From the NCBI RefSeq assembly GCF_026283955.1, contig NZ_JAPDPE010000012.1, positions 1 through 64,000 of the forward strand: a stretch of 64,000 bases of DNA. The letters are read 5' to 3'. Under the pieces are notes generated by a model that saw only the letters and a list, made by a program, of their open reading frames with translations, did no database searches and had not been told where the DNA came from. Of this stretch, positions 20,295-31,345 are shown in pieces; the first letter of the stretch is position 1, and each line of letters begins with the position of its first letter. Origin of the DNA: Dyella silvatica. Lineage in GTDB: Bacteria; Pseudomonadota; Gammaproteobacteria; Xanthomonadales; Rhodanobacteraceae. The translations under genes and the position numbers were made by a program.

Positions 20295-20325
20295 GCGACA
20301 GAGCGGCAAATCACCGCTCTGTCGC
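20295..20325 (-). terminator. Stem-loop between rpsA and ihfB
   Basis: A perfect 12-base stem, GCGACAGAGCGG with CCGCTCTGTCGC, and a 7-base loop. On the minus strand it is followed by only CTTTGT, so it is a weak terminator or an mRNA processing and attenuation site that sets the ratio of S1 to IhfB. Confidence 0.6.
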
Positions 20326-20332
20326 AGGCACG

Positions 20333-22009
20333 TTAGTCAGCCTTCTTGAGCTGTTCTTTCAGCAGTGCGCCGAGACTGGTCGTACCGGCACTGGAAGCTG
20401 AGGAGTACTCAGTCATCGCTTCGTCAAGATCTTGCTCGTCCTTGGCGCGAATCGACAGCTGGAGCTGACGCCCCTTGCGATCCATGCCGGTGAACTTGGC
20501 TTCGACCTTGTCGCCCACCTTCAGATGCTGGGTAGCGTCTTCGATGCGCTCTTTGGCGATGTCGTTGGCACGCAGATAACCCTCGACGCCCTCACCCAGG
20601 TCGATCACCGCACCCTTGGCATCGACTTCCTTCACGGTGCCATTGACGATGGTGCCGCGAGTGTGGACTGCCATGAACTGGCCGAACGGATCCTGCTCCA
20701 TCTGCTTGATGCCGAGGGAGATGCGCTCACGCTCCGGATCCACGGCCAACACCACGGCTTCGATCTCGTCGCCCTTCTTGAAGTTGCGGACCAGGTCTTC
20801 GCCGGTACCCTGCCAAGTGATGTCGGACAGGTGAACCAGACCATCGATGCCGCCGTCCAGGCCGATGAAGATGCCGAAATCGGTGATCGACTTGATCTGA
20901 CCGGACACCTTGTCGCCCTTCTTGTGCATCGCTGCGAAGGCTTCCCACGGGTTCGAACGGGTCTGCTTGATACCCAGCGAGATGCGGCGACGCTCTTCAT
21001 CCACGTCCAGCACCATCACTTCGGTCTCATCGCCAACCTGCACCACCTTGGCCGGGTTGACGTTCTTGTTGGTCCAATCCATTTCGGACACGTGGACCAG
21101 ACCCTCGACGCCCGGCTCGATCTCGACGAAGCAGCCGTAATCGGTGACGTTGGAGACCTTGCCGAACAAGCGGCTGCCCACCGGATAACGGCGAGCGATG
21201 GCGACCCACGGATCATCGCCGAGCTGCTTGAGGCCCAGCGAAACGCGGTTGCGCTCGCGGTCGTACTTGAGCACGCGGACATCCAGCTCGTCGCCGACAT
21301 TGACCACTTCGGACGGGTGACGAACGCGCTTCCACGCCATATCGGTAATGTGCAGCAGACCGTCGATACCGCCCAGGTCCACGAACGCGCCGTAATCGGT
21401 GAGGTTCTTGACGGTGCCCTTGACCACGGCACCCTCGGTCAAACGCTCCAACAGCTTCTCGCGCTCTTCGGAGAACTCGGTCTCAACGACGGCGCGGCGG
21501 CTGACCACCACGTTATTGCGCTTGCGATCGAGCTTGATGATCTTGAACTCGAGCTCTTTGCCTTCGAGGTAGACCGGATCGCGGACCGGACGGACATCGA
21601 CCAACGAACCCGGCAAGAATGCGCGGACGTCTTTGATATCGACGGTAAAGCCACCCTTGACCTTGCCGGAGATCATGCCGGTGATGGTCTCTTCCTTGTC
21701 GAAAGCCTGCTCGAGGTCATCCCACACCATCGAACGCTTGGCTTTCTCACGGGAGAGCTTAGTCTCGCCGAAACCGTCTTCCAGAGCGTCGAGGGCAACC
21801 TTCACCTCGTCGCCCACCTGCACTTCCAGCTCACCCTTTTCGTCCTTGAATTGCTCGATCGGGACGATGCCTTCGCTCTTCAGGCCTGCATTGATTACGA
21901 CGACGTCGTTGCGGATTTCCACAACGATACCGGTAACGATGGCACCCGGCTTGAGCTTGGAGATGGCCTGTTGGCTCTGTTCAAACAGTTCGGCAAAACT
22001 TTCAGTCAT
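20333..22009 (-). CDS. rpsA: RpsA: 30S ribosomal protein S1
   Basis: A 558-residue S1 protein with six S1 RNA-binding repeats; each repeat carries the pattern G.V..I.DFG.F..L, for example [20 protein letters not shown] and [20 protein letters not shown]. It binds mRNA and docks it on the small subunit for initiation. ATG 22009 begins [13 protein letters not shown], as in other gammaproteobacterial S1 proteins; the 25 residues upstream in the same frame are not conserved. The first two repeats are the degenerate ribosome-docking ones. Order cmk-rpsA-ihfB is conserved. Confidence 0.96.
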   Translation of the reverse strand: MTESFAELFEQSQQAISKLKPGAIVTGIVVEIRNDVVVINAGLKSEGIVPIEQFKDEKGELEVQVGDEVKVALDALEDGFGETKLSREKAKRSMVWDDLEQAFDKEETITGMISGKVKGGFTVDIKDVRAFLPGSLVDVRPVRDPVYLEGKELEFKIIKLDRKRNNVVVSRRAVVETEFSEEREKLLERLTEGAVVKGTVKNLTDYGAFVDLGGIDGLLHITDMAWKRVRHPSEVVNVGDELDVRVLKYDRERNRVSLGLKQLGDDPWVAIARRYPVGSRLFGKVSNVTDYGCFVEIEPGVEGLVHVSEMDWTNKNVNPAKVVQVGDETEVMVLDVDEERRRISLGIKQTRSNPWEAFAAMHKKGDKVSGQIKSITDFGIFIGLDGGIDGLVHLSDITWQGTGEDLVRNFKKGDEIEAVVLAVDPERERISLGIKQMEQDPFGQFMAVHTRGTIVNGTVKEVDAKGAVIDLGEGVEGYLRANDIAKERIEDATQHLKVGDKVEAKFTGMDRKGRQLQLSIRAKDEQDLDEAMTEYSSASSAGTTSLGALLKEQLKKAD

Positions 22010-22175
22010 GTTGATTCCAGAAATGAGAAAAGGCCGTGGTCTGCGTACGCCATCGGATAAATGCGTACAAACAGATCGGCCCACCGGTTATGGGTGTCTA
22101 CAGGAATTGCTTCCTTGGCACCGTTGACCAAAACTCCATGCCGCGACATGGAGCACCAAAGCCGTGTGCAGCCAC

Positions 22176-22856
22176 TCAGGGCTTCACGACGGCAAGTACT
22201 TTCGCGACCACATCCTCGATCCCCATGCCGGTGCTATCCACCAATACGGCATCGACGGCGGGCTTGAGCGGCGCAACGGTTCGCGATGCATCGCGGGCGT
22301 CACGCGCTTCAATTTCGCGCTGAAGGCCAGCAAGTGTAACGCTAAGCCCCTTTTCCTTCAACTGCTTATAGCGTCTTTTCGCCCGCTCGCCGGCACTGGC
22401 GGTCAGAAACACCTTGAACGGCGCATCGGGGAAGATCACGGTGCCCATGTCGCGCCCGTCGGCTACCAGCCCGGGGCTCTTGCGAAAGCCCAACTGCAGA
22501 GCCACCAACGCCTGCCGCACGGAAGGCATGGAGGCAATCGCGGACGCCGCCGCCCCTGCCGTTTCAGTACGCAGCTCGTCGGTGGCGTCATGCCCGTTGA
22601 CGATAACCCGGGTGTCACCCCCATCGGCCGCCGCCCGAAAGTGAATTTTGGTGGTCTCGGCGCAGCGAGTCACCGCCTCGGCATCGGATAAATCCAACCC
22701 AGCCATGCCAGCGGCATACCCTACCGCACGGTACAGGGCCCCCGAGTCCAGCAGGCGCCAGCCCAAATGCTCAGCCACCAGGCGGCTAACCGTCCCCTTA
22801 CCTGACCCCGAGGGTCCATCAATAGTAAGTACGGGAACGATTTGGCTACGACTCAT
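22176..22856 (-). CDS. cmk: Cmk: cytidylate kinase
   Basis: A 226-residue nucleoside monophosphate kinase that converts CMP and dCMP to the diphosphates. The Walker A motif is [15 protein letters not shown] near the N-terminus, followed by [10 protein letters not shown] (acceptor binding) and [15 protein letters not shown]. The lid region [13 protein letters not shown] is present. Length and motifs are normal. It is the first gene of the cmk-rpsA-ihfB block. Confidence 0.95.
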   Translation of the reverse strand: MSRSQIVPVLTIDGPSGSGKGTVSRLVAEHLGWRLLDSGALYRAVGYAAGMAGLDLSDAEAVTRCAETTKIHFRAAADGGDTRVIVNGHDATDELRTETAGAAASAIASMPSVRQALVALQLGFRKSPGLVADGRDMGTVIFPDAPFKVFLTASAGERAKRRYKQLKEKGLSVTLAGLQREIEARDARDASRTVAPLKPAVDAVLVDSTGMGIEDVVAKVLAVVKP

Positions 22857-22992
22857 GGTGGCTCCTGACGGAAAATAGTTGGCTCACGGCTATGCCAGCC
22901 GCACTCAAGTCGGCTATGTTATCTCGTTGACTCGCTCCTGAACGCGTATCATCAGGTTCCGACCCTTTCGTCCGCCCCACCGCAGCCCACTT

Positions 22993-23253
22993 ATGACCGA
23001 TCTTCGCCGCGAGTTTGAGCAATCCGCCGAAGATATTCAGCGACTAGGAGTGCGGCCGGACAACGACACCTTGCTCAAGCTTTATGCGCTTTATAAGCAG
23101 GGCTCGGAGGGCGACCTGCGTAGCTCACAGCCGGGCTTTTTTGATTTCGTGGGCACAGCAAAGTACGAGGCCTGGGGCCAGTTGCGCGGAACACCCAAAG
23201 ACGAAGCCATGCGTCGCTACATTGAGCTGGTGCGGCAGCTGCTCGACGCCTGA
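22993..23253 (+). CDS. Acyl-CoA-binding protein (ACBP)
   Basis: An 86-residue four-helix ACBP, the size of the free-standing family. Diagnostic features are LKLYALYKQGSEGD (helix 2, with the Tyr and Lys that hold the CoA), KYEAWGQLRGTPKDEAM and the last helix YIELVRQLL. Such proteins bind medium and long chain acyl-CoA esters and are common in eukaryotes but patchy in bacteria. It is transcribed away from cmk and stands alone. Confidence 0.92.
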   Translation: MTDLRREFEQSAEDIQRLGVRPDNDTLLKLYALYKQGSEGDLRSSQPGFFDFVGTAKYEAWGQLRGTPKDEAMRRYIELVRQLLDA

Positions 23254-23334
23254 GCGGATAGCGATAGCAGCAAACCCTCAGCCACCGATGCCGCCGTGCA
23301 AGCACGGCGGCAAACAGAAGTGGGCAGCACCCGC

Positions 23335-24537
23335 TTAGCGCATATTTCCGGTATGCCCGAGGGAATAGCGCCCAGGCTGCGGCCACACGGTCAAACCATG
23401 CGGCTCCATGCCGACCTTGATGGATTTGACATCGCCCGTCGTCGTGTCGATCGCATAGACCATGTCATCGAAGCGACCCGATAGCCAAAGCTTCTTGCCG
23501 TCAGCACTGACATTGCCCATGTCCGGGCTGCCGCCACCGGGAATCGGCCAGGTCTTGATGACCTTGCCGGTGGCGAAATCGATCACCGCCACACTGCCCT
23601 TACCGCGAACAGGCTTGCCATGAGCCGCATGGTCCTGGGCAGGCCCATGGATACGATTGGAACCGCGATTGGCAACATACAGCCGGGTACCATCGCGACT
23701 CGGGTACAACCCATGTGCGCCCACACCCGTGGCGACGAAGCCGGTCTTGGTGAAATTGTCGCCATCGATCACGAATACGCCATCGGCCATCATGTCCGCG
23801 ACATAGAAGACCTTACCGTTCGGCGAGACGCGAATGTCTTGCGGCATACCCTTGGCCGCCAGCTGCAGGTAGCCAGCCACCTTGCGGTTCACCATATCGA
23901 TCTTGGCGATACCGCCACTGAATTCACAGGTGAAGATGGCGTACTTGCCGTCGATCGAGAAATCGGCGTGGTTGATGCCCTTGCACTGCGGCACCTCCAG
24001 GCTCGACTTGAGCGCCATCGTCTGCGGATCGCGGAAATCTAGCCGCGCATGCGCCTCGGCGACCACGATGGCTTCTTTGCCATCCGGGGTGAAGTACATG
24101 TTGTAGGGATCGTCTACCGGAACCGCCTGACCCGGCTTGCCGGTCTTGGGATCGATCGGCGTCAGGCTACCGCCCGCCTTGCCTTCGTCATTGTTAGCCA
24201 CCCACAAGGTTTTCAAATCCCAGGCGGGAACCACATGCTGCGGGCTACGGCCGACCTTGAATTTGTCGACCACCTTCAACGTGGCGGGGTCGATCACGTA
24301 GATATCGTTGGAGCGAAGGTTAGGCACATAGACACGCTGCAATGCCGATGCCACCACCGGACTGAGATGATCAGCGCCCGCTTCACTATAAAGATTGTCG
24401 GGATTCACCACCGGCGCCATACCCGGCACCGTGGTGATGGCGGATGCTGCAGTCACGCTGCAGGTAACGCCTAAACCGGTTAAAGCGAGACCGATCAACG
24501 GTACCAAGCGAGACCAACGACGGGCATTTAAATACAT
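23335..24537 (-). CDS. Secreted YVTN-type seven-bladed beta-propeller protein
   Basis: A 400-residue exported protein. A signal peptide covers about residues 1-33, ending SVTAASA. The mature part contains repeated propeller blades with YVTN/YVAN signatures (VYVPNLRSNDIYVIDPATL, LWVANNDEGKAGG, VFYVADMMADGVFVIDG, LYVANRGSNRIHG, LWLSGRFDDMVYAID). A cysteine pair in the middle (VPQCKG, FTCEFSGG) may form a disulfide. It follows a secreted creatininase-family gene on the same strand with about 60 bases between them, so they are probably one transcript. The substrate or partner is unknown. Confidence 0.88.
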   Translation of the reverse strand: MYLNARRWSRLVPLIGLALTGLGVTCSVTAASAITTVPGMAPVVNPDNLYSEAGADHLSPVVASALQRVYVPNLRSNDIYVIDPATLKVVDKFKVGRSPQHVVPAWDLKTLWVANNDEGKAGGSLTPIDPKTGKPGQAVPVDDPYNMYFTPDGKEAIVVAEAHARLDFRDPQTMALKSSLEVPQCKGINHADFSIDGKYAIFTCEFSGGIAKIDMVNRKVAGYLQLAAKGMPQDIRVSPNGKVFYVADMMADGVFVIDGDNFTKTGFVATGVGAHGLYPSRDGTRLYVANRGSNRIHGPAQDHAAHGKPVRGKGSVAVIDFATGKVIKTWPIPGGGSPDMGNVSADGKKLWLSGRFDDMVYAIDTTTGDVKSIKVGMEPHGLTVWPQPGRYSLGHTGNMR

Positions 24538-24596
24538 AGAACACCTTTATCCAGAAACATGAAAAACAGCGAGTTCACCACCTGGCGGTGAACTCA

Positions 24597-25415
24597 TCAA
24601 CGACCCGCAGTATCTCGCTTGATGGCTTGAATGGTTTGCGCCACGATCAGCTCGACGCCCATCTGCCCAAGCTCGGCGGTCGCACGGTGCGGATCGCCAC
24701 CGTAGACGCCATCTGCGGCCCCCAACTTCAAATCATTGTGCAGCCGATCTTGCCGAACCATATGCGGTGCCACGGCAAGCTGCAGTGAAGTGTCGGCAAG
24801 GCCGGCATGCGTGCCGATCTCGTTATCGCGATAACCGTGCTGACGCAACAACTGCGCATAACCGTCCGAGCTTGCGCCGTAGTACTCCGGCGGCACGAAC
24901 GCCTTGGCCGCGGTACCCGACCAAGCCTTGTTGAGTCGGGCCACCACGCGCTTGATATCGGCCTGATAACCACCGTGATCGCCGAGGAAAACAATATGAC
25001 TAAACCCATGCACCTTAAAGCTGTTCGCAGCGGATTCCAGGGTTTTCTCGAAGGTATCGTCAGTCACCGTGATGGTGCCGGGAAAACGCATATGCGAGGT
25101 CGGCGGCGCATAGCCCCCCTCAGGCACATAAGCGATCACCGGCGCAACGAGGGCGTTGCCCAAGCCCTGGGCGATCAGTTGCGACAGCGCCTTGGCCCGC
25201 GCGTTGTGTTTGCCGACGGCAACATCTGGCCCGCTTTGTTCGGTCCCGCCGATGGGAATAATGATGGTGGTCTTGCCCGCCTGGATCTGATCGCGCAGCT
25301 CGGTCCAGGTCAAATCCTCAAGCAATACGGTCTTCGGCACTTGTGCAAAAACCGCCTGAGTGGCGACGAGAAAAAAAATCGCGCAAGCGAGAGCTCGTCG
25401 CAAAAAAAGCCGCAT
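24597..25415 (-). CDS. Secreted creatininase-family protein with altered metal-site residues
   Basis: A 272-residue creatininase-family amidohydrolase with a signal peptide (MRLFLRRALACAIFFLVATQ, cleaved near VFAQ). The fold signatures are recognisable: PIGGTEQSGPDVAV, LGDHGGYQADI and GTHAGLADTSLQL. Canonical creatininases read EQHGPHLP at the first and HAGExETS at the last, so one His and one acidic ligand position appear changed. It may bind metal differently or be a non-enzymatic member. ATG 25415 was preferred over an in-frame start 24 bases upstream because it leads straight into the signal peptide. It pairs with the propeller gene downstream. Confidence 0.85.
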   Translation of the reverse strand: MRLFLRRALACAIFFLVATQAVFAQVPKTVLLEDLTWTELRDQIQAGKTTIIIPIGGTEQSGPDVAVGKHNARAKALSQLIAQGLGNALVAPVIAYVPEGGYAPPTSHMRFPGTITVTDDTFEKTLESAANSFKVHGFSHIVFLGDHGGYQADIKRVVARLNKAWSGTAAKAFVPPEYYGASSDGYAQLLRQHGYRDNEIGTHAGLADTSLQLAVAPHMVRQDRLHNDLKLGAADGVYGGDPHRATAELGQMGVELIVAQTIQAIKRDTAGR

Positions 25416-25485
25416 AAAAGGTTCTCGCGTGAAATGCATACCCGATTATCAAGGATGAGATCGGCGAAGTGCACCGTTGACATAA

Positions 25486-27627
<2,142 letters not shown>

Positions 27628-27689
27628 TCGCGAGGCGGGTTACGCCGATGCGGCAAACGCAAAAAGAAAGCGCCCCGCTAGGCGACGCC

Positions 27690-27795
27690 TCGATAACGGT
27701 TCAGGGGGAGGGAGACCGTATATCGGGGGGATAGCGTCGCTGCGGGGCGGGGGTCGCCGCCACCTGGGGGGAGGGGACGGTGGCGGGACAAGCGC
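27690..27795 (+). other. G-tract cluster between fadH and a LysR gene
   Basis: About 100 bases with eight or more runs of three to six G on the plus strand, then an abrupt switch to an AT-rich segment (27815-27860) directly before the LysR start. No gene is supported here. The G runs could form a G-quadruplex in the fadH 3' mRNA or in the DNA before the regulator; the AT-rich segment likely holds the LysR promoter. Confidence 0.45.
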
Positions 27796-27861
27796 GATTA
27801 TAGGTCGACGTCGCAACGAATCAAATATATATTTATCGCACTACTTATTCGATTTCCCTAT

Positions 27862-28773
27862 ATGTTTGATTTCCGCCAGCTGCGCTACTTCATTGCCGTC
27901 GCGGAAGAATTGAGCTTTAGCCGCGCCGCACAGCGACTGCATCTGTCCCAGCCCCCTTTATCCCAGCAAATTCAATCTCTTGAAAGAGACCTTGGGGTCC
28001 GCCTGCTGGATCGCGACAAGCGCAATGTGGCCCTGACCGACCCCGGCCGCGTATTCCTGGAGCAAGCCCGGCAAATCCTCGCCAAAGCCGACGAGGCACG
28101 CATCCAAGTCACTGAAGCGGCGGCAGGTTTCAGCGGTCATCTGCGGCTGGCATATACGGTATCGGTAACCTTTCATCCGACCCTGCCGGAAACCTTGCTG
28201 CGCTACGGCCAGCTGGCCCCGAATGTCCGTGTGCAACTGAACGAGATGTATACCGAATCGCAATTCGATGCCTTGCTGGCCGGCCAGCTCGATGTCGGCT
28301 TTGTCCGCGACGAGCCTAAACATGAGGCCGACCAACAAGCACTGCGGCTGGATTTGATCGATCGCGAGCCACTCTTGCTCGCCCTGCCCTCTGGCCACCC
28401 CTTGGCGAACCGCAGCAGCGTCAAGCTGCGAGAGGTATCGACCGAGCCCTTTGTGGTACAACCCCGCGAACTGGCCGCCACGCTTTACGACCGCCTGGTA
28501 CACATTGCGATCAAGGCGGATTTTCACCCGCTGATTCGCCTGCATGCCCAACAAATCAACGGCTTGCTGGTGCTGGTCGCCGCCGGCATGGGACTGGCGC
28601 TGGTACCCGCCTCGATGCGCAGCGTCGGCCTGGCCGGGGTGCGCTATGTGCCCCTGGATGACCCGGACGCCTATATGCTGCTGGCCGTTGCCAGCCGGGC
28701 CGATGACCCCTCGCCGGTGGTGGCTAAATTCCTCTCCACCGTGACTGAATCTAAAAGAGCTACGGACTTGTGA
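27862..28773 (+). CDS. LysR-family transcriptional regulator
   Basis: A 303-residue regulator. The N-terminal winged helix-turn-helix starts MFDFRQLRYFIAVAEELSF with the recognition part RAAQRLHLSQPPLSQQIQSL and LLDRDKRNVALTDPG. The rest is the periplasmic-binding-protein-like effector domain (LRLAYTVSV..., GQLDVGFVR). It most resembles the aromatic-catabolism type (BenM/CatM-like) but no target operon is next to it. There is no clear ribosome binding site before the ATG; a TATATT-like -10 lies about 30 bases upstream, so the leader is very short. Confidence 0.9.
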   Translation: MFDFRQLRYFIAVAEELSFSRAAQRLHLSQPPLSQQIQSLERDLGVRLLDRDKRNVALTDPGRVFLEQARQILAKADEARIQVTEAAAGFSGHLRLAYTVSVTFHPTLPETLLRYGQLAPNVRVQLNEMYTESQFDALLAGQLDVGFVRDEPKHEADQQALRLDLIDREPLLLALPSGHPLANRSSVKLREVSTEPFVVQPRELAATLYDRLVHIAIKADFHPLIRLHAQQINGLLVLVAAGMGLALVPASMRSVGLAGVRYVPLDDPDAYMLLAVASRADDPSPVVAKFLSTVTESKRATDL

Positions 28774-28834
28774 TAAGCCTTTCAAACGATTACACTTCCG
28801 CGCTTATCTTATCCATTAGTTTCAGGAGCTGGCC

Positions 28835-28960
28835 GTGAAGGTGCTTTCCTCTTTGAAGTCCGCCAAGGCGCGGCACCGTGACTGCAAAGTCGTGCGCCGT
28901 CGTGGCAAAGTGTTCGTGATCTGCAAGAGCAACCCCCGTTTCAAGGCTCGTCAGCGCTGA
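28835..28960 (+). CDS. rpmJ: RpmJ: 50S ribosomal protein L36, zinc-independent type
   Basis: A 41-residue basic protein, [20 protein letters not shown] onward, ending in PRFKARQR. It is the longer L36 paralogue (YkgO type), which lacks the CxxC zinc ribbon of the classical form and keeps only two isolated cysteines. It starts with GTG at 28835, with CAGGAG seven bases upstream as ribosome binding site, and ends just before a strong terminator. Alone here, away from ribosomal operons. In other bacteria such copies replace the zinc form under zinc shortage; no Zur site was recognised here. Confidence 0.92.
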   Translation: MKVLSSLKSAKARHRDCKVVRRRGKVFVICKSNPRFKARQR

Positions 28961-28981
28961 TTTCAGCTGCGACGTGTCAGT

Positions 28982-29009
28982 AAAAAAGGCCGCGAAAGCG
29001 GCCTTTTTT
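28982..29009. terminator. Bidirectional intrinsic terminator after rpmJ
   Basis: A perfect 12-base stem, AAAAAAGGCCGC and GCGGCCTTTTTT, closed by a GAAA tetraloop. The A and T runs make it work in both directions, ending rpmJ on the plus strand and the membrane-protein gene on the minus strand. Confidence 0.92.
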
Positions 29010-29057
29010 GTGCCCCAGGCCTGCCAACCGCCTTCGCTGATAGCGCGCTTACCTCGG

Positions 29058-29573
29058 TTACGACGCGCGGCGCGATGGCTGCCGGCACGATAGCGAGAAC
29101 AGCGCCGCCGACATCAATAACGAAACCCAGTAATCGGTCGGGGCCACACCCCACCAGTGGATATGCCAGGGAATAAAGCGCGGCGCGAAATGCGTCCAGC
29201 CAAACGCCGGATTCAAGACAAACCAGAGAAAGTCCTCGGCAATCCAGAACAGCATGATGCAGGCGAGCGCACGCGCCTCGGCACGCCAGCTCCAATGCCC
29301 GGCAAATATCAGGGGAAAATGAAAAAACAGCGCTACGCAGGGGAAAATCCATGCGTGGTAGCCGGTCATCGGCCGGCCGCCCCAAAAGATATCCAGTAGC
29401 CAATGGTGCTCAATCCGCCAGGTAGGCAGATTCGCCGCCCACCCCGCCCTACCCTCGATCTGGATTTCCACATTGGCAAAAAAGAACGCCAATAGCAGTG
29501 TCCAGAGAATAGTCAGCGATAACACCCAGGGGCGGGCAGATACCTCGTTACCAGTACGCGTGCCTAAGTACAT
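29058..29573 (-). CDS. Conserved hypothetical membrane protein
   Basis: A 171-residue protein with four or five transmembrane segments and many Trp and His residues (PWHIHWWG, IEHHWLLDIFWGG, WIAEDFLWFVLNP). I do not recognise the family. It follows the MGDG-synthase-like glycosyltransferase on the same strand. The frame can be opened at a TTG (29615) that overlaps the glycosyltransferase stop, but that start lies in a 10-base palindrome, so ATG 29573 (MYLGTRTGNEV) is preferred. The pairing hints at a lipid or envelope role, which is only inference. Confidence 0.65.
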   Translation of the reverse strand: MYLGTRTGNEVSARPWVLSLTILWTLLLAFFFANVEIQIEGRAGWAANLPTWRIEHHWLLDIFWGGRPMTGYHAWIFPCVALFFHFPLIFAGHWSWRAEARALACIMLFWIAEDFLWFVLNPAFGWTHFAPRFIPWHIHWWGVAPTDYWVSLLMSAALFSLSCRQPSRRAS

Positions 29574-29590
29574 CTGATCTTGTTCTTCAC

Positions 29591-29614
29591 TGAAGCCGGC
29601 CTGCGCCGGCTTCA
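29591..29614. repeat. Perfect palindrome at the glycosyltransferase stop codon
   Basis: TGAAGCCGGC and GCCGGCTTCA, a perfect 10-base stem with a 4-base loop, covers the stop codon of the glycosyltransferase gene. There is no long T tract on the minus strand. It may end or stabilise that mRNA or act as a REP-type element. Confidence 0.6.
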
Positions 29615-30763
29615 ATTTGCCTGGTCGAGTTGTTCCAGCACGATATCGAGCACGCGCTGCGCCGCCTGAGGCCGGCCAAGACTACGCGCCCGCGCACGCA
29701 TCGATTCCAGCCGCTCGGGCTCAGACAGCAACAGACGCACCCGATATTCCAGCGAAACCAGGTCGACCGCCTTGAGCGCAGCTCCTTGCTCGAGCAGATA
29801 ATCGGCGTTGCGCTCTTCCTGGCCCGGAATCGGTGCATTCACCACCATCGGCACGCCCATCGCCAGACACTCGGACGTCGTCAAGCCACCGGGCTTGGTA
29901 ATAACCAGGTCGGAACAAGCCATCAGTCGCTCCACCTCGTTAGTGAAACCAAAGGGGAAAAGCCGCCCAGGATGCTGGGCCGCGATGGCCTGAAGTTTTT
30001 TCAGCGCGACCTCGTTACGGCCCGCCAGCACAATCAGCTGGAAATCCTGCTGATCCGCATGATCGAGCTGCAGCAACGCTGCCGCCACCTCATCCAGCTT
30101 GCCCATCCCTGCGCCACCACCCATCAGCATGATGGTGCGCCGACCCGGGTCCAGGCCAAAATGCCGGGCACAAGCTTGGCGATCTTGCGGCGAAGCAAAA
30201 GCAGGAACCACCGGAATACCCGTCGTGTGGATACGCTCGGCTTCGATGTGATTGGCGCGCATGCGGAAAGCGATTTCATCGCTAGCGGCGAAAAAGCCGG
30301 TCATTTTCGGAATAACCCACATGCCGTGCAAATCGAAGTCGGTGACCTGCACCCATACCGGCACTGTCAACCGCTCACGTCGAATCTCGTGCATCAAGAT
30401 TTCGGCAGGCAAGAAATGCGTGCAGACGATGGCGTCGGGGGCGAATTCGTCGATGGCGCGGCACAAGGCGCGCGTGCTCAAACGCTCGGCGGCGCGGCGT
30501 ATTTTCTGCGACGGGCTGCCCGGATCGGCTTCATTCGTGCTTTGGTACAACATGCCCCAAAGCGTAGGGTAGCTATTGACCAATTTGATGTAGAAATCGG
30601 TGTAAAGCTTGCGAAATGCCGCGGGGACGTAAGCCATCACATCCAGATGCAAGGTCTGCACCTCGGGCAGATTCGCCGCCGCCGTCAGGCGCAAAGCTTC
30701 AGCGGCTCGCACATGGCCAGCACCTGCCGAAACGCTGAGAAAAAGAATCTTCCGCTGGGACAT
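29612..30763 (-). CDS. Glycosyltransferase of the MGDG-synthase/MurG-like (GT28) group
   Basis: A 383-residue GT-B enzyme. The N-terminal domain starts MSQRKILFLSVSAGAGHVRA, the GAGH motif typical of monogalactosyldiacylglycerol synthases and of processive diglucosyldiacylglycerol synthases. The C-terminal donor domain has MLMGGGAGMGKLDEV and the signature VITKPGGLTTSECLAMGVP. It therefore likely glycosylates a lipid with a nucleotide sugar at the inner membrane. The donor and acceptor are not known. ATG 30763 or the adjacent ATG 30766 gives the family-like start. Confidence 0.85.
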   Translation of the reverse strand: MSQRKILFLSVSAGAGHVRAAEALRLTAAANLPEVQTLHLDVMAYVPAAFRKLYTDFYIKLVNSYPTLWGMLYQSTNEADPGSPSQKIRRAAERLSTRALCRAIDEFAPDAIVCTHFLPAEILMHEIRRERLTVPVWVQVTDFDLHGMWVIPKMTGFFAASDEIAFRMRANHIEAERIHTTGIPVVPAFASPQDRQACARHFGLDPGRRTIMLMGGGAGMGKLDEVAAALLQLDHADQQDFQLIVLAGRNEVALKKLQAIAAQHPGRLFPFGFTNEVERLMACSDLVITKPGGLTTSECLAMGVPMVVNAPIPGQEERNADYLLEQGAALKAVDLVSLEYRVRLLLSEPERLESMRARARSLGRPQAAQRVLDIVLEQLDQAN

Positions 30764-30816
30764 CATCTCTATCCTTAATAAGCGCATCTTGCTGGCAGAA
30801 GCTGCCGATCACTCAG

Positions 30817-30857
30817 CGGTGTTTTGCGCGACGGCGAGACCGCCACGCAAAACACCG
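30817..30857. repeat. Inverted repeat downstream of greA
   Basis: CGGTGTTTTGCG and CGCAAAACACCG form a perfect 12-base stem around 17 bases that can fold further. It lies between the greA stop and the glycosyltransferase start. There is no T tract after it on the minus strand, so it is a stem-loop of uncertain role, possibly a Rho-dependent or processing site. Confidence 0.55.
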
Positions 30858-30868
30858 TACCCGCTCAT

Positions 30869-31345
30869 TTAGCTATAACGCACACCGACAATCGCATAGG
30901 ATTTCACGCCATTGGGCGCGGTGAACTCAAATTCGTCGCCATTGTTCTTGCCGATCAGCGCACGCGCAATCGGTGACGAAACCGCAATCAGGCGCTGTTT
31001 GATATCCGCCTCGAGATCGCCAACGATTTGATAAGTCACCGCTTCGCCACTGTCGATGTCTTCCAGATCGACGGTGGCACCGAATACCACGCGATTGCCC
31101 GCAGCCAGACGGCTGACGTCGATCACCTCGGCCGTCGACAGCCCGGCCTCCAGCTCGGCAATACGCCCTTCATTGAAACCATGCTGCTCACGCGCCGCAT
31201 GATATTCAGCGTTTTCTTTCAAGTCGCCGTGCGCACGTGCCTCGGCAACCGCGGCGATAATGCGCGGCCGCTCGACCGACTTCAGACGTTCAAGCTCGGC
31301 ACGTAAGCGCTCTGAACCAACCTTGGTAATAGGGGCGCGACTCAT
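30869..31345 (-). CDS. greA: GreA: transcript cleavage factor
   Basis: A 158-residue elongation factor that rescues backtracked RNA polymerase by stimulating cleavage of the RNA 3' end. The N-terminal coiled coil carries the acidic tip in [19 protein letters not shown], where the Asp and Glu act in the polymerase channel, and the C-terminal FKBP-like domain ends [18 protein letters not shown]. It overlaps the carB stop by four bases (ATGA), so it is the third gene of carA-carB-greA, a common order in gammaproteobacteria. Confidence 0.95.
   Translation of the reverse strand: MSRAPITKVGSERLRAELERLKSVERPRIIAAVAEARAHGDLKENAEYHAAREQHGFNEGRIAELEAGLSTAEVIDVSRLAAGNRVVFGATVDLEDIDSGEAVTYQIVGDLEADIKQRLIAVSSPIARALIGKNNGDEFEFTAPNGVKSYAIVGVRYS

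Noticed and set aside
20432-22060. 542-codon open frame on the plus strand, opposite rpsA
   Set aside because: A shadow of the well-supported S1 gene, caused by GC-rich codon bias; Asp/His/Leu-rich composition and no ribosome binding site or family resemblance.
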